Below are positions 16,879 through 26,075 of a stretch of 41,583 nt of DNA, in pieces. Both the position numbers and the translations under genes were made by a program. How positions within the stretch are numbered: position 1 is the first letter of the stretch; every line of letters begins with the position of its first letter. The notes under the pieces were generated by a model, which was given only the letters and a program-made list of their open reading frames with translations, was not told the origin of the DNA and made no database searches. Source of the stretch: JBAVVD01 sp049697115 (lineage in GTDB: Bacteria > Acidobacteriota > Aminicenantia > Aminicenantales > UBA4085). The DNA lies in contig JBAVVD010000005.1 of assembly GCA_049697115.1 (NCBI GenBank), positions 1 through 41,583 on the forward strand. The letters run 5' to 3'.

Positions 16879-18711
16879 ATGGAACGCAGAGAGGCTTTGG
16901 AAAAAATTGCGAAAAGACTGCGCATTCACTCATTGCTTATGACAACAAAGGCGGGCTCAGGCCATCCGACGACCTGTTTGTCTGCCGCCGAGCTTATGAC
17001 CTGTTTGTTTTTTTATGAAATGCGCTATGACCCGAATGATCCCGAGAATTGGGCCAATGATGAATTTGTCCTTTCCAAGGGACATGCGGCCCCTATCCTC
17101 TGGGCGGCCTATGCCGAGGCAGGAATCATTCCTCAGGATGACCTCATGAATTTGAGGAAGCTGACGAGCGACCTGGAAGGCCATCCCACCCCCCGCATGA
17201 AGTGGGTCAAAGCCGCCACAGGTTCCCTCGGGCAGGGCCTTTCGGTCGGCGTGGGTATGGCGATGGCCATGAAATTGGGCCGGTCTCCGGGGCGAGTATT
17301 CGTACTCATGGGGGACGGAGAGTGTGCGGAGGGAGCGGTTTGGGAAGCGGCAAATGCGGCTGTCCATTGGAAGCTCAAAAACCTCTGTGCCCTGGTTGAC
17401 ATCAACAGATTGGGCCAGTCCGAGGCGACGATGCATGGTCATGACATTGCCGTCTATGCCCGGAAATTTCGGGCCTTCGGCTGGGATGTCATATCGGTCA
17501 ACGGCCATCAAGTCATGCCGATTCTGAGCGCCTTAAAGAGGGCCGGGAAAAAAGGTAAACCGACCGTTATTCTGGCCAAGACCATCAAAGGCAAGGGAGT
17601 GCCTTTTCTTGAAAATAAAGATGGCTGGCATGGGAAGCCGCTGAACGAAGAAGACCTTCAAAAGGCCCTGAAAGAATTGGGTCCCATGCCGGATATTGAT
17701 TCTCAAAAGTATGTCTGTGTGCTGAAACAGAGCCAAGGGCCAAAAATATCCAGGCCGTTTGATTTTGAAAGAAATCCATATACGGAAAAAACAGCGACGC
17801 GACTGGCTTACGGCAATGCCCTGGTCAGTCTGGGGAGGATCAACGGCGCCGTTGTCGTTCTCGATGGAGATGTGAAGAATTCGACTTACACGAATAAATT
17901 CTTCAAGGCCATTCCGCGAAGATCGTTCCAGTGTTTCATTGCCGAGCAGACCATGGTCGGCATGGGCATGGGATTTGCGGCCAAAGGATATATCCCATTC
18001 ATTGCGAGTTTCGCCGCTTTTCTCAGCCGCGCCCACGACCAGATTCGGATGGCCGCCTATTCTTTTTCCAATCTCAAACTTTGCGGGTCCCATGCCGGGG
18101 TGAGCATCGGCGAGGACGGGCCTTCGCAGATGGGCCTCGAAGACCTGGCCATCTTCAGGGCCATCCCCGGCTGCGTTGTTCTGTATCCCAGTGATGCCTA
18201 TTCGGCCGAGGCCTGTGTGGAGGCCATGGCCGAATTCAGGGGAATGGCCTACATCCGGACAACACGGCCGGCCACCCCGCTTCTCTATACAAAGGATGAG
18301 AAATTCCCGATTGGAGGCTCGAAAGTTTTAAGAAAGAGCGAAAAAGATACGGCCGTTGTCATCGCCGCCGGTAGAACCGTTTTTGAGGCTTTAAAGGCCT
18401 ATGAGGAGCTGAAGAAAGCGAATATCAATATCCGGGTCATTGACGCCTACTCTGTTCAACCGCTCGATCAAGAAAACATCCTCCGTGAAGTCAGCGAAGC
18501 AAAAGGCCGGGTGGTCGTCGTCGAAGACCATTTCGCAAGCGGCGGCCTGGGGGATGCTGTGGCGGCGGCCTTGGCCGGCCGGGCCGAGATTATTCCTCTC
18601 AGCATTAAGGACATTCCCCGCTCCGGAAAGCCCGCCGAACTCCTGGATAAATACGGGATAAGCGCCCGCCACATCGTCAATGCCGTCCATGCCCTCAATT
18701 CGGAGACGTAA
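16879..18711 (+). CDS. tkt: Transketolase
   Basis: The start at ATG 16879 is set by GGAGGAG (16864-16870). The 610-residue protein is a complete single-chain transketolase, nearer in length to the animal/TKTL-type group (about 620) than to the E. coli type (about 660). TPP binding is shown by GDGE (145-148) with Asn176 about 28 residues on. GSGHP (26-30), LSKGHAAPILW (66-75), GSLGQGLS (115-122) and, in the pyrimidine domain, FIAEQTMVGMGMGFA and SIGEDGPSQMGLEDLAIFR are intact. It moves two-carbon units between sugar phosphates in the non-oxidative pentose phosphate pathway. It heads an operon; the next ATG directly abuts its stop codon. Confidence 0.96.
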   Translation: MERREALEKIAKRLRIHSLLMTTKAGSGHPTTCLSAAELMTCLFFYEMRYDPNDPENWANDEFVLSKGHAAPILWAAYAEAGIIPQDDLMNLRKLTSDLEGHPTPRMKWVKAATGSLGQGLSVGVGMAMAMKLGRSPGRVFVLMGDGECAEGAVWEAANAAVHWKLKNLCALVDINRLGQSEATMHGHDIAVYARKFRAFGWDVISVNGHQVMPILSALKRAGKKGKPTVILAKTIKGKGVPFLENKDGWHGKPLNEEDLQKALKELGPMPDIDSQKYVCVLKQSQGPKISRPFDFERNPYTEKTATRLAYGNALVSLGRINGAVVVLDGDVKNSTYTNKFFKAIPRRSFQCFIAEQTMVGMGMGFAAKGYIPFIASFAAFLSRAHDQIRMAAYSFSNLKLCGSHAGVSIGEDGPSQMGLEDLAIFRAIPGCVVLYPSDAYSAEACVEAMAEFRGMAYIRTTRPATPLLYTKDEKFPIGGSKVLRKSEKDTAVVIAAGRTVFEALKAYEELKKANINIRVIDAYSVQPLDQENILREVSEAKGRVVVVEDHFASGGLGDAVAAALAGRAEIIPLSIKDIPRSGKPAELLDKYGISARHIVNAVHALNSET

Positions 18712-19485
18712 ATGGCATTCGCAAATCTTCTTGTCGTGATCCCTCATAGCGGAATTGTCATCCCTGCCGAAATTCCCCTGGATTCTTTATCCGACTATTT
18801 TCACACGCTCGTCAAGAATGTGGACTGGTATACGAACTGGCTGTATGACTTCCGTGACCAGCTCCAGAACACTCAGGTCATTTTTCCTTACTGCAGCTTG
18901 ATCCTCGAGGGCAACCGGCATCCGGATATTTTTGACGACAGCGTTCCGTTAAGGGATGTCCACGGCGAACCCATCTACAGGCCGGGGAAGGAGCCGGACA
19001 GAAAGCTGCGGGAATTCCTCTCCAGAAAATATTTACGTGCGTTCCATCGAACCATCGCCGAAGAGATCGCCCGCGGCAAGACGCTCATGTTCGAGGGCCA
19101 TTCCACAGTCTCAGCCCGAGGGGTTTCGGACAACCAGGTCGACCTGATGAACATGCAGATCACGCAGATCGACGGAAAGCCCAGATACTTTTGCCCGGAT
19201 CTCTATGTGGAAACCTATGCCAATGAACTTCAAAAACGGCTGCCTGAGGTTCAGGTCACCATCAATCAATCCGAATACATCAAGACTTATGGCCATGTGT
19301 GTGCCGAACACTCGATCAATGCCATACAGAGGAAAGGAAATAAAGTCCCGGCCATTCTTCAGGAGACAAATGAAAGGCTTTATAAAAATCCGGACCGGAC
19401 CCCCAACGTCGAGGCCCTGAACGGGCTGCGCCGGATCTTTGCTGAATCCCTGGCCGAAATGCTGAAAAAGACAAAGCGGCAATGA
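18712..19485 (+). CDS. N-formylglutamate amidohydrolase-like protein
   Basis: The 257-residue protein fits the N-formylglutamate amidohydrolase (HutG-type) family: VVIPHSGIVIP (residues 8-18), ILEGNRHPDIFDDS, RAFHRTIAEEI, MFEGHSTVSARG and a later GHVCAEHSINAIQ. These His, Glu and Asp residues suit a metal-dependent amidase. In histidine breakdown the family releases formate from N-formylglutamate, but no other hut gene is near; other members act on related acylated amino acids. The ATG at 18712 abuts the transketolase stop, so translation is coupled. Confidence 0.85.
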   Translation: MAFANLLVVIPHSGIVIPAEIPLDSLSDYFHTLVKNVDWYTNWLYDFRDQLQNTQVIFPYCSLILEGNRHPDIFDDSVPLRDVHGEPIYRPGKEPDRKLREFLSRKYLRAFHRTIAEEIARGKTLMFEGHSTVSARGVSDNQVDLMNMQITQIDGKPRYFCPDLYVETYANELQKRLPEVQVTINQSEYIKTYGHVCAEHSINAIQRKGNKVPAILQETNERLYKNPDRTPNVEALNGLRRIFAESLAEMLKKTKRQ

Positions 19486-19504
19486 CCCTGAGAGGGGAGC
19501 GCCC

Positions 19505-20032
19505 ATGATCAACCTGAGAATCGTCAGACAGACATTTGATTTTGACTGCGGAGCCAAAGCCCTGCAGACGGTGATGGAATATTATGGAGTCGAAGTGCGC
19601 GAGGACAATCTCCTCAAAGAGCTGAAGACGGATGAAGAGGGAACCTCTGTGGTCCACATGACGGATGTCGCGAAGAAGATGGGTTTTCAAGTATTTGCCG
19701 CAGAGAACGTCTCCCTGGAGGAAGTCAGACATTTTGTCGAGGGAGGCTATCCTGTGATCGTCCTTGTCCAGGCATGGGCGGAGCGCTACATGACGAATGA
19801 AAATTGGAAAAAGGATTATGAAGACGGCCATTATGTCGTCGTCATCGGTTTTGAGGGTCCCATCGTCATTTTTGAGGATCCCTCTTCCTTTCACAGAACC
19901 TGGCTGACCGAAGAGGAATTTCTGGCCCGCTGGCATGACCAGGACTCACGGACAGGACAAAAACTCGAGCACTTCGCCATGGTGCTGCTGGGCAAAAAGC
20001 CGGCCGTGCGAACTCCGGAACACATGGATTAG
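19505..20032 (+). CDS. C39-like cysteine peptidase domain protein
   Basis: The 175-residue protein is a stand-alone peptidase C39-like domain. Predicted catalytic residues are Gln9 (RQTFDFDCG), Cys15, His109 (DGHYVVVIGF) and Asp125 (IFEDPSS). In bacteriocin exporters this domain trims double-glycine leaders, but here it has no ABC transporter attached or nearby and no signal peptide, so it probably acts in the cytoplasm on another target. GAGGGGAG-like purines at about 19491-19499 serve as ribosome site. It lies 19 bp after the amidohydrolase gene and ends the transketolase operon. Confidence 0.85.
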   Translation: MINLRIVRQTFDFDCGAKALQTVMEYYGVEVREDNLLKELKTDEEGTSVVHMTDVAKKMGFQVFAAENVSLEEVRHFVEGGYPVIVLVQAWAERYMTNENWKKDYEDGHYVVVIGFEGPIVIFEDPSSFHRTWLTEEEFLARWHDQDSRTGQKLEHFAMVLLGKKPAVRTPEHMD

Positions 20033-20160
20033 GAAGACAAAATAAAAAGGGCGTGTCTCTGGAGAATGCAGGTATGCATAGAGCGTTGGTCTATAAGGGG
20101 AGAAGAAACGTTCTAAAAGCGAGATTGAATGCGTATCCTATAGCTTGTGATTGAATATTC

Positions 20161-23100
20161 CTATGAAGGCCCAATCCCGGAAGAGGGGAATATCCATTTT
20201 CTAACCATCTCGAAGATAATTTCGCGTTTGATCGGCTTGGCGATAAAATCATTCATTCCGGCCTCCAGACATCTTTCCCGGTCTTCCTGCATGGCCGCGG
20301 CTGTCATAGCGATGATCGGAATATCCTTAAATCCTTTTTCTCGAATAATTCTTGTGGCCTCAAACCCGTCCATCTCCGGCATATAGATATCCATAAAAAT
20401 TAGATCGAATCGGTCCGGAGCGGATGCGAATTTTTCCACGGCCTCCTTTCCGTTGGTTGCCACTTCAAGGCTATACCCCGCCTTTGACAGCATGGATACG
20501 GCAAGCTTCTGGTTAATGATGTTATCTTCAACCAGGAGGATCCGAATGGAGTGTTTGGCCTCTTCAGCCAGCGTGTGCTGGGTGATGACGGACATCTTTT
20601 CTTTTTCTTCATGAATTTTTTGCTTTTCCCCAAGCAAGCGCTTGATCATAATGAGCAGCTTGTTCCTGTCAGTGGGTTTGGGCAGAAATCCGTCAAATCC
20701 GTGCTCACTGTAGGCTTGTGTCTGTCTTGATACGGATGATGATAGGGCCAATAGCGGGAGATTGGCGACTAGAGGATTGGAGTGGCCATTTATCAGTTTG
20801 GCGATCTGGTAACCGCTCATATCCGGCATCTGAATGTCCAGAATGCAGATGTCAAATGGATCCTTGATAGCAATTGCCTCTTCGATCTTAGGAATAGCCA
20901 AATGTCCTTTTCTGAGCTTTTCCACTCGCATTTCCGATTTTTTGAGATAATGCTCTAAGATCTCCAAATTGTTCAGGTTGTCGTCAATAATGAGCGCTTT
21001 TTTCCCGGAGATGGTTTCAAGGGATGGTTTTTCAATGATTCGTTTCTCAGATTTGTTGATCCAGGCCGTAAAATGGAATGTGCTTCCTTGACCCGCCTCG
21101 CTTTCCACCCAGACATTTCCATTCAAGTGACGGGCGATCTGCTTGCAAATGGCCAGCCCCAGGCCGGTTCCTCCGTATTTCCGTGTGGTCGAACCGTCCG
21201 CCTGCTGGAACAGTTCAAAAATGACCTCCTGCTTGTCTTTAGGAATACCGATGCCTGAGTCCCGCACAGCGGCATGCAGTTTTATCTGATCGTCCTTTTC
21301 TTCACAGATATCCACAGAGAGTTCGATCTCTCCTTCTTCCGTGAATTTTGCCGCATTGACCATAAGATTGAGCAACACCTGCCGGATTCGACCCGGATCG
21401 CTTTTCACATAAGCGGGAATCTGTTCCCCGATTCGGCAGAGCACTTCCACAGGTTTGTTTCCAAGTCGGGGCTTGATGAGATGGCAGACGTCGAACGCGG
21501 TGACTTCGATGTCAAAGTCAATATCCTCAAATACCATTTCTCCGGCTTCAATCTTTGAGAAATCCAGAATCTCGTTAATGAGGGTTAATAAGGCCTCTCC
21601 GCTCTTGGTTATAGTTCTCACGAAATCCATCTGCTCTTCACTGAGATCAGAATCCATGAGCATGTCGGCGAAGCCGATGACCGAATTCATGGGTGTCCGG
21701 ATTTCGTGGCTCATCCGGGCGAGAAACGTGGATTTGGCCTGGCTGGCCGATTCCGCTTCTTCTTTCGCCTTCTGCAATTCTTTTTGAGCGATCTTTCTTT
21801 CGGTCACTTCCTGTTCGAGCTGCTTTTTTTGATCCTGAAGATCTCTGGTCTGTTCTGCGACAAGACGTTCGAGTTTCTCTTTATGGGCCTTGATGCGTCG
21901 AATTCTGACTTGAAATACAAGGAAAATCAGGGAAAGGACGGCCAGGCCCATGAGCATCCTGAACCATAAGGTTTCCCAGAAGGGGGGAATGATGACAATG
22001 CGAAGAGATGCGCCTTCCTTGTTCCATATTCCGTCATTATTGGAAGCAATGACCTTGAAGGTGTATTCCCCGGGATCGAGATTGGTATAGGACGCATATC
22101 TCTGAGAGGCGGACGTGTGGATCCAGTCCTTGTCAAAACCTTCCATTTTATAAGCGTACCTGTTCTTCTCAGGGAAAACGTAATGCAGGGCGGCGAAGTC
22201 AAAAGAAAACATGTTGTCCCTGTAGGAAAGTTCAATCTCATCGGTTTCAGTAATGGATTTTATGAGTGGAGAAGAAGTGTCCTCCTCCTCTCTTCGTATG
22301 GGGACGACTTGATTGAAGATTCTGAAGTCTGTAATCGCGACCGGAGGGATATAGGGATTGTCAACGATTTCCTCTGGGAAAAAGCGGTTGAAGCCGTTGA
22401 TCCCGCCAAAAAACATCTCGCCTTTTGGACTTTTGTACCGCGCCCCTCCGTTGAACTCGTTACTCTGGAGCCCGTCGTTGAAATCATAGTTCTTGAAGGA
22501 TTCGGAGTGAGGATCGAATTTGGATAGCCCGTTGTTGGTGCTCAGCCAAAGGTTTGAATGATTGTCTTCAAGGATTCCATAGACAGCTGCTCCGGGCAGG
22601 CCATTGGCTTCCTCATAGTTGCTGAAGGTTTCGGTCCTGGAGTCGAATTTAATGAGCCCACTCCCATTGGACCCGATCCAAAGAATGCCATTGCTGTCTT
22701 CGTGAAGCGTCATGATATAGTCGGAGTTCAGGCTGTGCGGGTCACCTGGATTTGAACGGAAGTGGGTAAATTCGCCTTTTTCCAGATTATATTTATTCAA
22801 TCCTCCGCCGAAGGTCGCAATCCATAAGAAGCCGGATCGGCTTTTGATGATACACCAGACTCTATCGTGGCTGAGGCTGCCCGGAACATTGGGGTCGTTC
22901 GGATATCTTGTGAACCTTTCTTTTTTTATGTCGAACGTATTCACGCCTCCGCCGTCTGTCCCAATCCAGAGAATTCCAGGATCGGATATATACAGGCATC
23001 TGATTCTGTCATCGCTCAGGCTGTTTGGGTCTGAGGGTGAGTGTCGATAGCGGATGAACTTTCCCGTCTTTGGATCAAACTTGTTCAGTCCGCCTCCATA

Positions 23101-24438
23101 GGTCCCGAGCCAGTAAGTGCCTGATGGATCCTTGATTATGGAAAAAACCCTGTCATCACTCAGACTGGTCGGGTTCCTGGGATCATGCTGATAGTGCACA
23201 AAGACATTTTTCTCCGGATCCAACCTGTTGAGACCTCCACCGTCCGTCCCGACCCAAAGAACACCGGATTCATCTTGATAGAACGACCTGACGAAATTGT
23301 GGCTCAAGCTGTTGGCGTCTCCCGGGTTAGAGCTGAATGGGTGAAATTGTTTCGGCATTCTGTTGAACTTGCAGACACCGCCGCCGTAGGTTCCCACCCA
23401 GATCATCCCTGACTGGTCTTCACATAAGGAATAGATTCTGTTGCTGGTGAGGCTGTCCGGATCATTGGGAACATGCTCGTAAGAAAAAAATTCTTTTCGT
23501 TCAAGATCGAAGCGGTTCAATCCGCCTTCATGAGTCCCGATCCAGAGCGTGTCTCCGCGGTCCCTATATATGGCGTGAATCCAGTTGTCATTCAGGCTCC
23601 TCGAGTCACCCGGAATATTTTTGTACCTTAAAAATGATTCTGCCGCAGGGTCGAGTTGATTCAGACCGTCGTCGGTCCCTAACCATAGCCAACCCTGGGA
23701 ATCTTCACAGATGGAGTTGATTCTGTTATGACTCAGGCTGTGCGGATCTTGGGGAATGGAACGATAGCGTATCCAGGTTTCATTTTGTGGGTTATATCTG
23801 TTCAGCCCGTTGTCAGTTCCAATCCAGAGAATACCGGAGGAATCCTCCAGAATAGACCGAATATAATTGTGGCTCAGGCTCTGGGGATTGTCCGGGTCAG
23901 AATAATAATGTTTGAAAGTTCCTTTTTCCATGTTCAACCGGTTCAATCCGTTTTGCGTTCCGACCCACAACACTCCGGCCTTGTCCTTATAAACGACATA
24001 AACCCTGTTGTTGCTCAGACTTCCAGGGTCATCAGGATCAGACATATACCGAATAAATGTTTCTTTTTCCCGGTTGAACCGATTTAAGCCGTCGTCTGTT
24101 CCGATCCAGAGGTTCCCTTGATGATCTTCTTGAATGGAATAAACCCAGCTATTGCTGAGACTTTTCGGGTTATTCGCCTCGGGCCTGTAAGTGGTTAATC
24201 TGTAGCCGTCATATTTATACAGTCCCGCTTCGGTTCCGATCCACATGAATCCCCGGCTGTCCTGCATGAGACAATGGATACTGGCTTGAAGCCCTTGCTC
24301 CACCCCTATACTTTTGAACTTTATAGACTTTCCTTGAGAGAGAAGAGAGGAAGAAAGGAAAAACAAAAACCATAAGGAAAGAAAAAAGATGGAGAACCTT
24401 GGGATTGCATACTTCCTATTCTCTTCCGGCTTCAACAT
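20161..24438 (-). CDS. Propeller hybrid sensor histidine kinase with two receivers
   Basis: The 1425-residue protein has a signal/anchor (about 16-36), 14 two-component-regulator propeller repeats (about 45-715, two seven-bladed propellers), a Y_Y_Y domain (about 750-817), a membrane helix (about 826-844), a coiled coil (845-905), a HisKA domain with His911 in SHEIRTPMNS, and a HATPase domain (N box near 1028, DSGIGIP 1060-1066, GGTGLGL 1089-1095). Two receivers follow: Asp1152/1153, Asp1201, Lys1254; and Glu1304/Asp1305, Asp1350, Lys1401. Unlike classic hybrid two-component regulators of Bacteroidetes there is no AraC-type HTH at the C-terminus, so the signal must pass to another protein. 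The ligand is unknown; polysaccharide or other polymers are usual for the class. The leader is very short, with no Shine-Dalgarno. Confidence 0.95.
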   Translation of the reverse strand: MLKPEENRKYAIPRFSIFFLSLWFLFFLSSSLLSQGKSIKFKSIGVEQGLQASIHCLMQDSRGFMWIGTEAGLYKYDGYRLTTYRPEANNPKSLSNSWVYSIQEDHQGNLWIGTDDGLNRFNREKETFIRYMSDPDDPGSLSNNRVYVVYKDKAGVLWVGTQNGLNRLNMEKGTFKHYYSDPDNPQSLSHNYIRSILEDSSGILWIGTDNGLNRYNPQNETWIRYRSIPQDPHSLSHNRINSICEDSQGWLWLGTDDGLNQLDPAAESFLRYKNIPGDSRSLNDNWIHAIYRDRGDTLWIGTHEGGLNRFDLERKEFFSYEHVPNDPDSLTSNRIYSLCEDQSGMIWVGTYGGGVCKFNRMPKQFHPFSSNPGDANSLSHNFVRSFYQDESGVLWVGTDGGGLNRLDPEKNVFVHYQHDPRNPTSLSDDRVFSIIKDPSGTYWLGTYGGGLNKFDPKTGKFIRYRHSPSDPNSLSDDRIRCLYISDPGILWIGTDGGGVNTFDIKKERFTRYPNDPNVPGSLSHDRVWCIIKSRSGFLWIATFGGGLNKYNLEKGEFTHFRSNPGDPHSLNSDYIMTLHEDSNGILWIGSNGSGLIKFDSRTETFSNYEEANGLPGAAVYGILEDNHSNLWLSTNNGLSKFDPHSESFKNYDFNDGLQSNEFNGGARYKSPKGEMFFGGINGFNRFFPEEIVDNPYIPPVAITDFRIFNQVVPIRREEEDTSSPLIKSITETDEIELSYRDNMFSFDFAALHYVFPEKNRYAYKMEGFDKDWIHTSASQRYASYTNLDPGEYTFKVIASNNDGIWNKEGASLRIVIIPPFWETLWFRMLMGLAVLSLIFLVFQVRIRRIKAHKEKLERLVAEQTRDLQDQKKQLEQEVTERKIAQKELQKAKEEAESASQAKSTFLARMSHEIRTPMNSVIGFADMLMDSDLSEEQMDFVRTITKSGEALLTLINEILDFSKIEAGEMVFEDIDFDIEVTAFDVCHLIKPRLGNKPVEVLCRIGEQIPAYVKSDPGRIRQVLLNLMVNAAKFTEEGEIELSVDICEEKDDQIKLHAAVRDSGIGIPKDKQEVIFELFQQADGSTTRKYGGTGLGLAICKQIARHLNGNVWVESEAGQGSTFHFTAWINKSEKRIIEKPSLETISGKKALIIDDNLNNLEILEHYLKKSEMRVEKLRKGHLAIPKIEEAIAIKDPFDICILDIQMPDMSGYQIAKLINGHSNPLVANLPLLALSSSVSRQTQAYSEHGFDGFLPKPTDRNKLLIMIKRLLGEKQKIHEEKEKMSVITQHTLAEEAKHSIRILLVEDNIINQKLAVSMLSKAGYSLEVATNGKEAVEKFASAPDRFDLIFMDIYMPEMDGFEATRIIREKGFKDIPIIAMTAAAMQEDRERCLEAGMNDFIAKPIKREIIFEMVRKWIFPSSGIGPS
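22370..24290 (-). repeat. 14 tandem propeller-blade coding repeats
   Basis: Inside the kinase gene, units of about 47 codons (about 141 bp) repeat. Each has the core D-x-x-G-x-LWIGTxxGGLNRFD and a linker of the type DPxDPxSLSHNR. I count 14; the first (SIHCLMQDSRGFMW) and last (FFGGINGFNRF) are the most divergent. Neighbouring units 2-5 and 6-11 are very alike, which suggests recent duplication. Confidence 0.85.
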
Positions 24439-24459
24439 CCAGCTACCCGCTTCGCAAAA

Positions 24460-24489
24460 ATATTAGCAATGTGGGATTGGAGATGTCAA
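24460..24489 (-). promoter_or_regulatory. Promoter of the hybrid kinase
   Basis: On the minus strand TTGACA (24484-24489), an 18-bp spacer and TAATAT (24460-24465). Transcription would start near 24452, about 14 nt before the start codon. The same TTGACA-18-TAATAT pattern precedes the YugP gene. Confidence 0.5.
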
Positions 24490-24584
24490 CACTTATCCTC
24501 GGCGAAGGCCATTTCGCGAGCGATGGGCCGTGGGATGCCGTCCATACCCGCAGTCCGGAAGCACATGCCTTCGACAGGACCGGA

Positions 24585-24599
24585 CCTGTTTGAAACAGG
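24585..24599 (-). terminator. Hairpin after the M16 operon
   Basis: The near-perfect palindrome CCTGTTTGAAACAGG (24585-24599) lies just after the end of the second M16 gene (6 bp from its stop) on the minus strand. No T-run follows, so it may stabilise the 3' end of the mRNA more than stop transcription. Confidence 0.4.
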
Positions 24600-24605
24600 G
24601 CAATG

Positions 24606-26051
24606 TTATTTCTTCTTTAACAACGAGGGAATTGTGATGTCGATTTCGGTCACGTCTCCCAGGGTGGAGAGGGGTTTATCGAAATCCTCTTTCTTACCCA
24701 CAACCAGGATTTGCACTTGATCAGGATGTAAATATTTCCTGGCCACACGCAGGACGTCCGCCTGTGTGACTTTTTCCACTCCAGCCTTGATTTTTTCAGT
24801 AAAATCCAGGGGATAGCCGAAATAGGCGTAGTTCATCATCCGAATGACCGTCTTGGCTTTGCTGTCGAAATTGAAGACGTAGGAGTTCAGGTACTGTTCC
24901 TTGGCCTTGGCCAGCTCTTCATCGCTCACTTCCTCTGTGGTGATCCGCTTCAGTTCTTTGAGCATCAGCTCGATGGCGTAGACCGTCGATTGAGATTTCG
25001 TTTGAGTGCCGCAGCTGAAAACGCCCGGATAGACATAATTGGCTCCATAGTTTCCCCAAACGCTGTAAGCGAGCCCCTCATCTGTCCGGATCTTTTTGAA
25101 CATGCGGTCAAAGGACAGAATGCTGTTCATGACGCTCAGAGCGGGGTAATCGGAATTATTGAGCCGGTCTCCGATATGGCCGATGATGATATTCGATTGA
25201 TTGACATCGGGTTTGTGGATGTAGTTCACCGTATATTTGTATTCGTAATCCACTTTCGGCCAGGGCTCGGCAGACGCTTTGCCCTTCTTCCATTTTCCGA
25301 TGGTGGCCTTGATCTTGTTCACCATCTCTCGGCTCTTGAAGTCTCCCCAGACGGCAAGTATTGTATTGTTGGGATGGAAATACGCATTGTAGAAGTTGAG
25401 GATATCGTCCCTGGTGACCGCGTCGATCGTCTCATACTCCGCATGCCGGGCATAGGGGCTGTCTTTTCCGTAGATGAGTTTGTTGAACTCCCGGGAGGTG
25501 ATCCCTCCGATGTCGTCATTCCGGCGGGAAATGACTGTTTTCTGCAGAATCTTGGCCAGGTTGATTTTGTCCTCAGCAAAAGCCGGATTGACCAGGATAT
25601 TGGCGAGGATGGCCAGGGCTTTGTCGATATCCTCCTTCATGACGGAAACCATGATATAGCCTGAATCAAGACCGATCCCTGTTTCTACAGTCGCCGCCAG
25701 AGTTTCTAATTCTTTATCAATTTCGTCCCCGCTTTTTGTCGCGGTCCCTCCGGTCCTGAGCACTTGACCTGTAATCGCCGCCAGTCCTGTTTTGGAGGCC
25801 GGCTCAAAGACAGAGCCGGCGCGGACCACCGCGCGCAGGTCGATGGTGGGATACTCATGATCTTCCACTAAAAAGAGCTGGAGCCCGTTGGGGAGCTGGA
25901 CTTTTTCCACTTTAGGCATTTTGATCGGATTCAAAGGGCCAAAAATGAATTTGTCTTTCGGGCCCTTCTGGGCAAAAACAAAAGCCCCGCAGAAAAGAAC
26001 GAGCAGGAAAAATCCAATGACCAACCTGATAATTTTTGTCTGTTGTCTCAT
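24606..26051 (-). CDS. M16 peptidase-like, non-catalytic subunit
   Basis: The 481-residue exported protein (signal peptide to about residue 28, FVFAQ) has two M16 domains. At the place of the HxxEH zinc motif it has GLAAITGQVLRTGGT (89-103), with no His or Glu, so it cannot bind zinc there. It keeps the R-x-x-x-GLAYSVWG motif of the second domain, in which Arg and Tyr of the inactive subunit help bind substrate in two-chain M16 enzymes. It lies 24 bp after the active M16 gene and has a strong ribosome site (AAAGGAGAT before ATG 26051). The pair likely forms a periplasmic heterodimer, as in the mitochondrial processing peptidase layout, degrading or processing peptides. Confidence 0.92.
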   Translation of the reverse strand: MRQQTKIIRLVIGFFLLVLFCGAFVFAQKGPKDKFIFGPLNPIKMPKVEKVQLPNGLQLFLVEDHEYPTIDLRAVVRAGSVFEPASKTGLAAITGQVLRTGGTATKSGDEIDKELETLAATVETGIGLDSGYIMVSVMKEDIDKALAILANILVNPAFAEDKINLAKILQKTVISRRNDDIGGITSREFNKLIYGKDSPYARHAEYETIDAVTRDDILNFYNAYFHPNNTILAVWGDFKSREMVNKIKATIGKWKKGKASAEPWPKVDYEYKYTVNYIHKPDVNQSNIIIGHIGDRLNNSDYPALSVMNSILSFDRMFKKIRTDEGLAYSVWGNYGANYVYPGVFSCGTQTKSQSTVYAIELMLKELKRITTEEVSDEELAKAKEQYLNSYVFNFDSKAKTVIRMMNYAYFGYPLDFTEKIKAGVEKVTQADVLRVARKYLHPDQVQILVVGKKEDFDKPLSTLGDVTEIDITIPSLLKKK

Positions 26052-26075
26052 TGTTGATCTCCTTTTTCTTCTCTG

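Noticed and set aside
22370..24290. CRISPR-like periodic repeats
   Set aside because: The period is about 141 bp, inside one open frame, and the repeats encode propeller blades.
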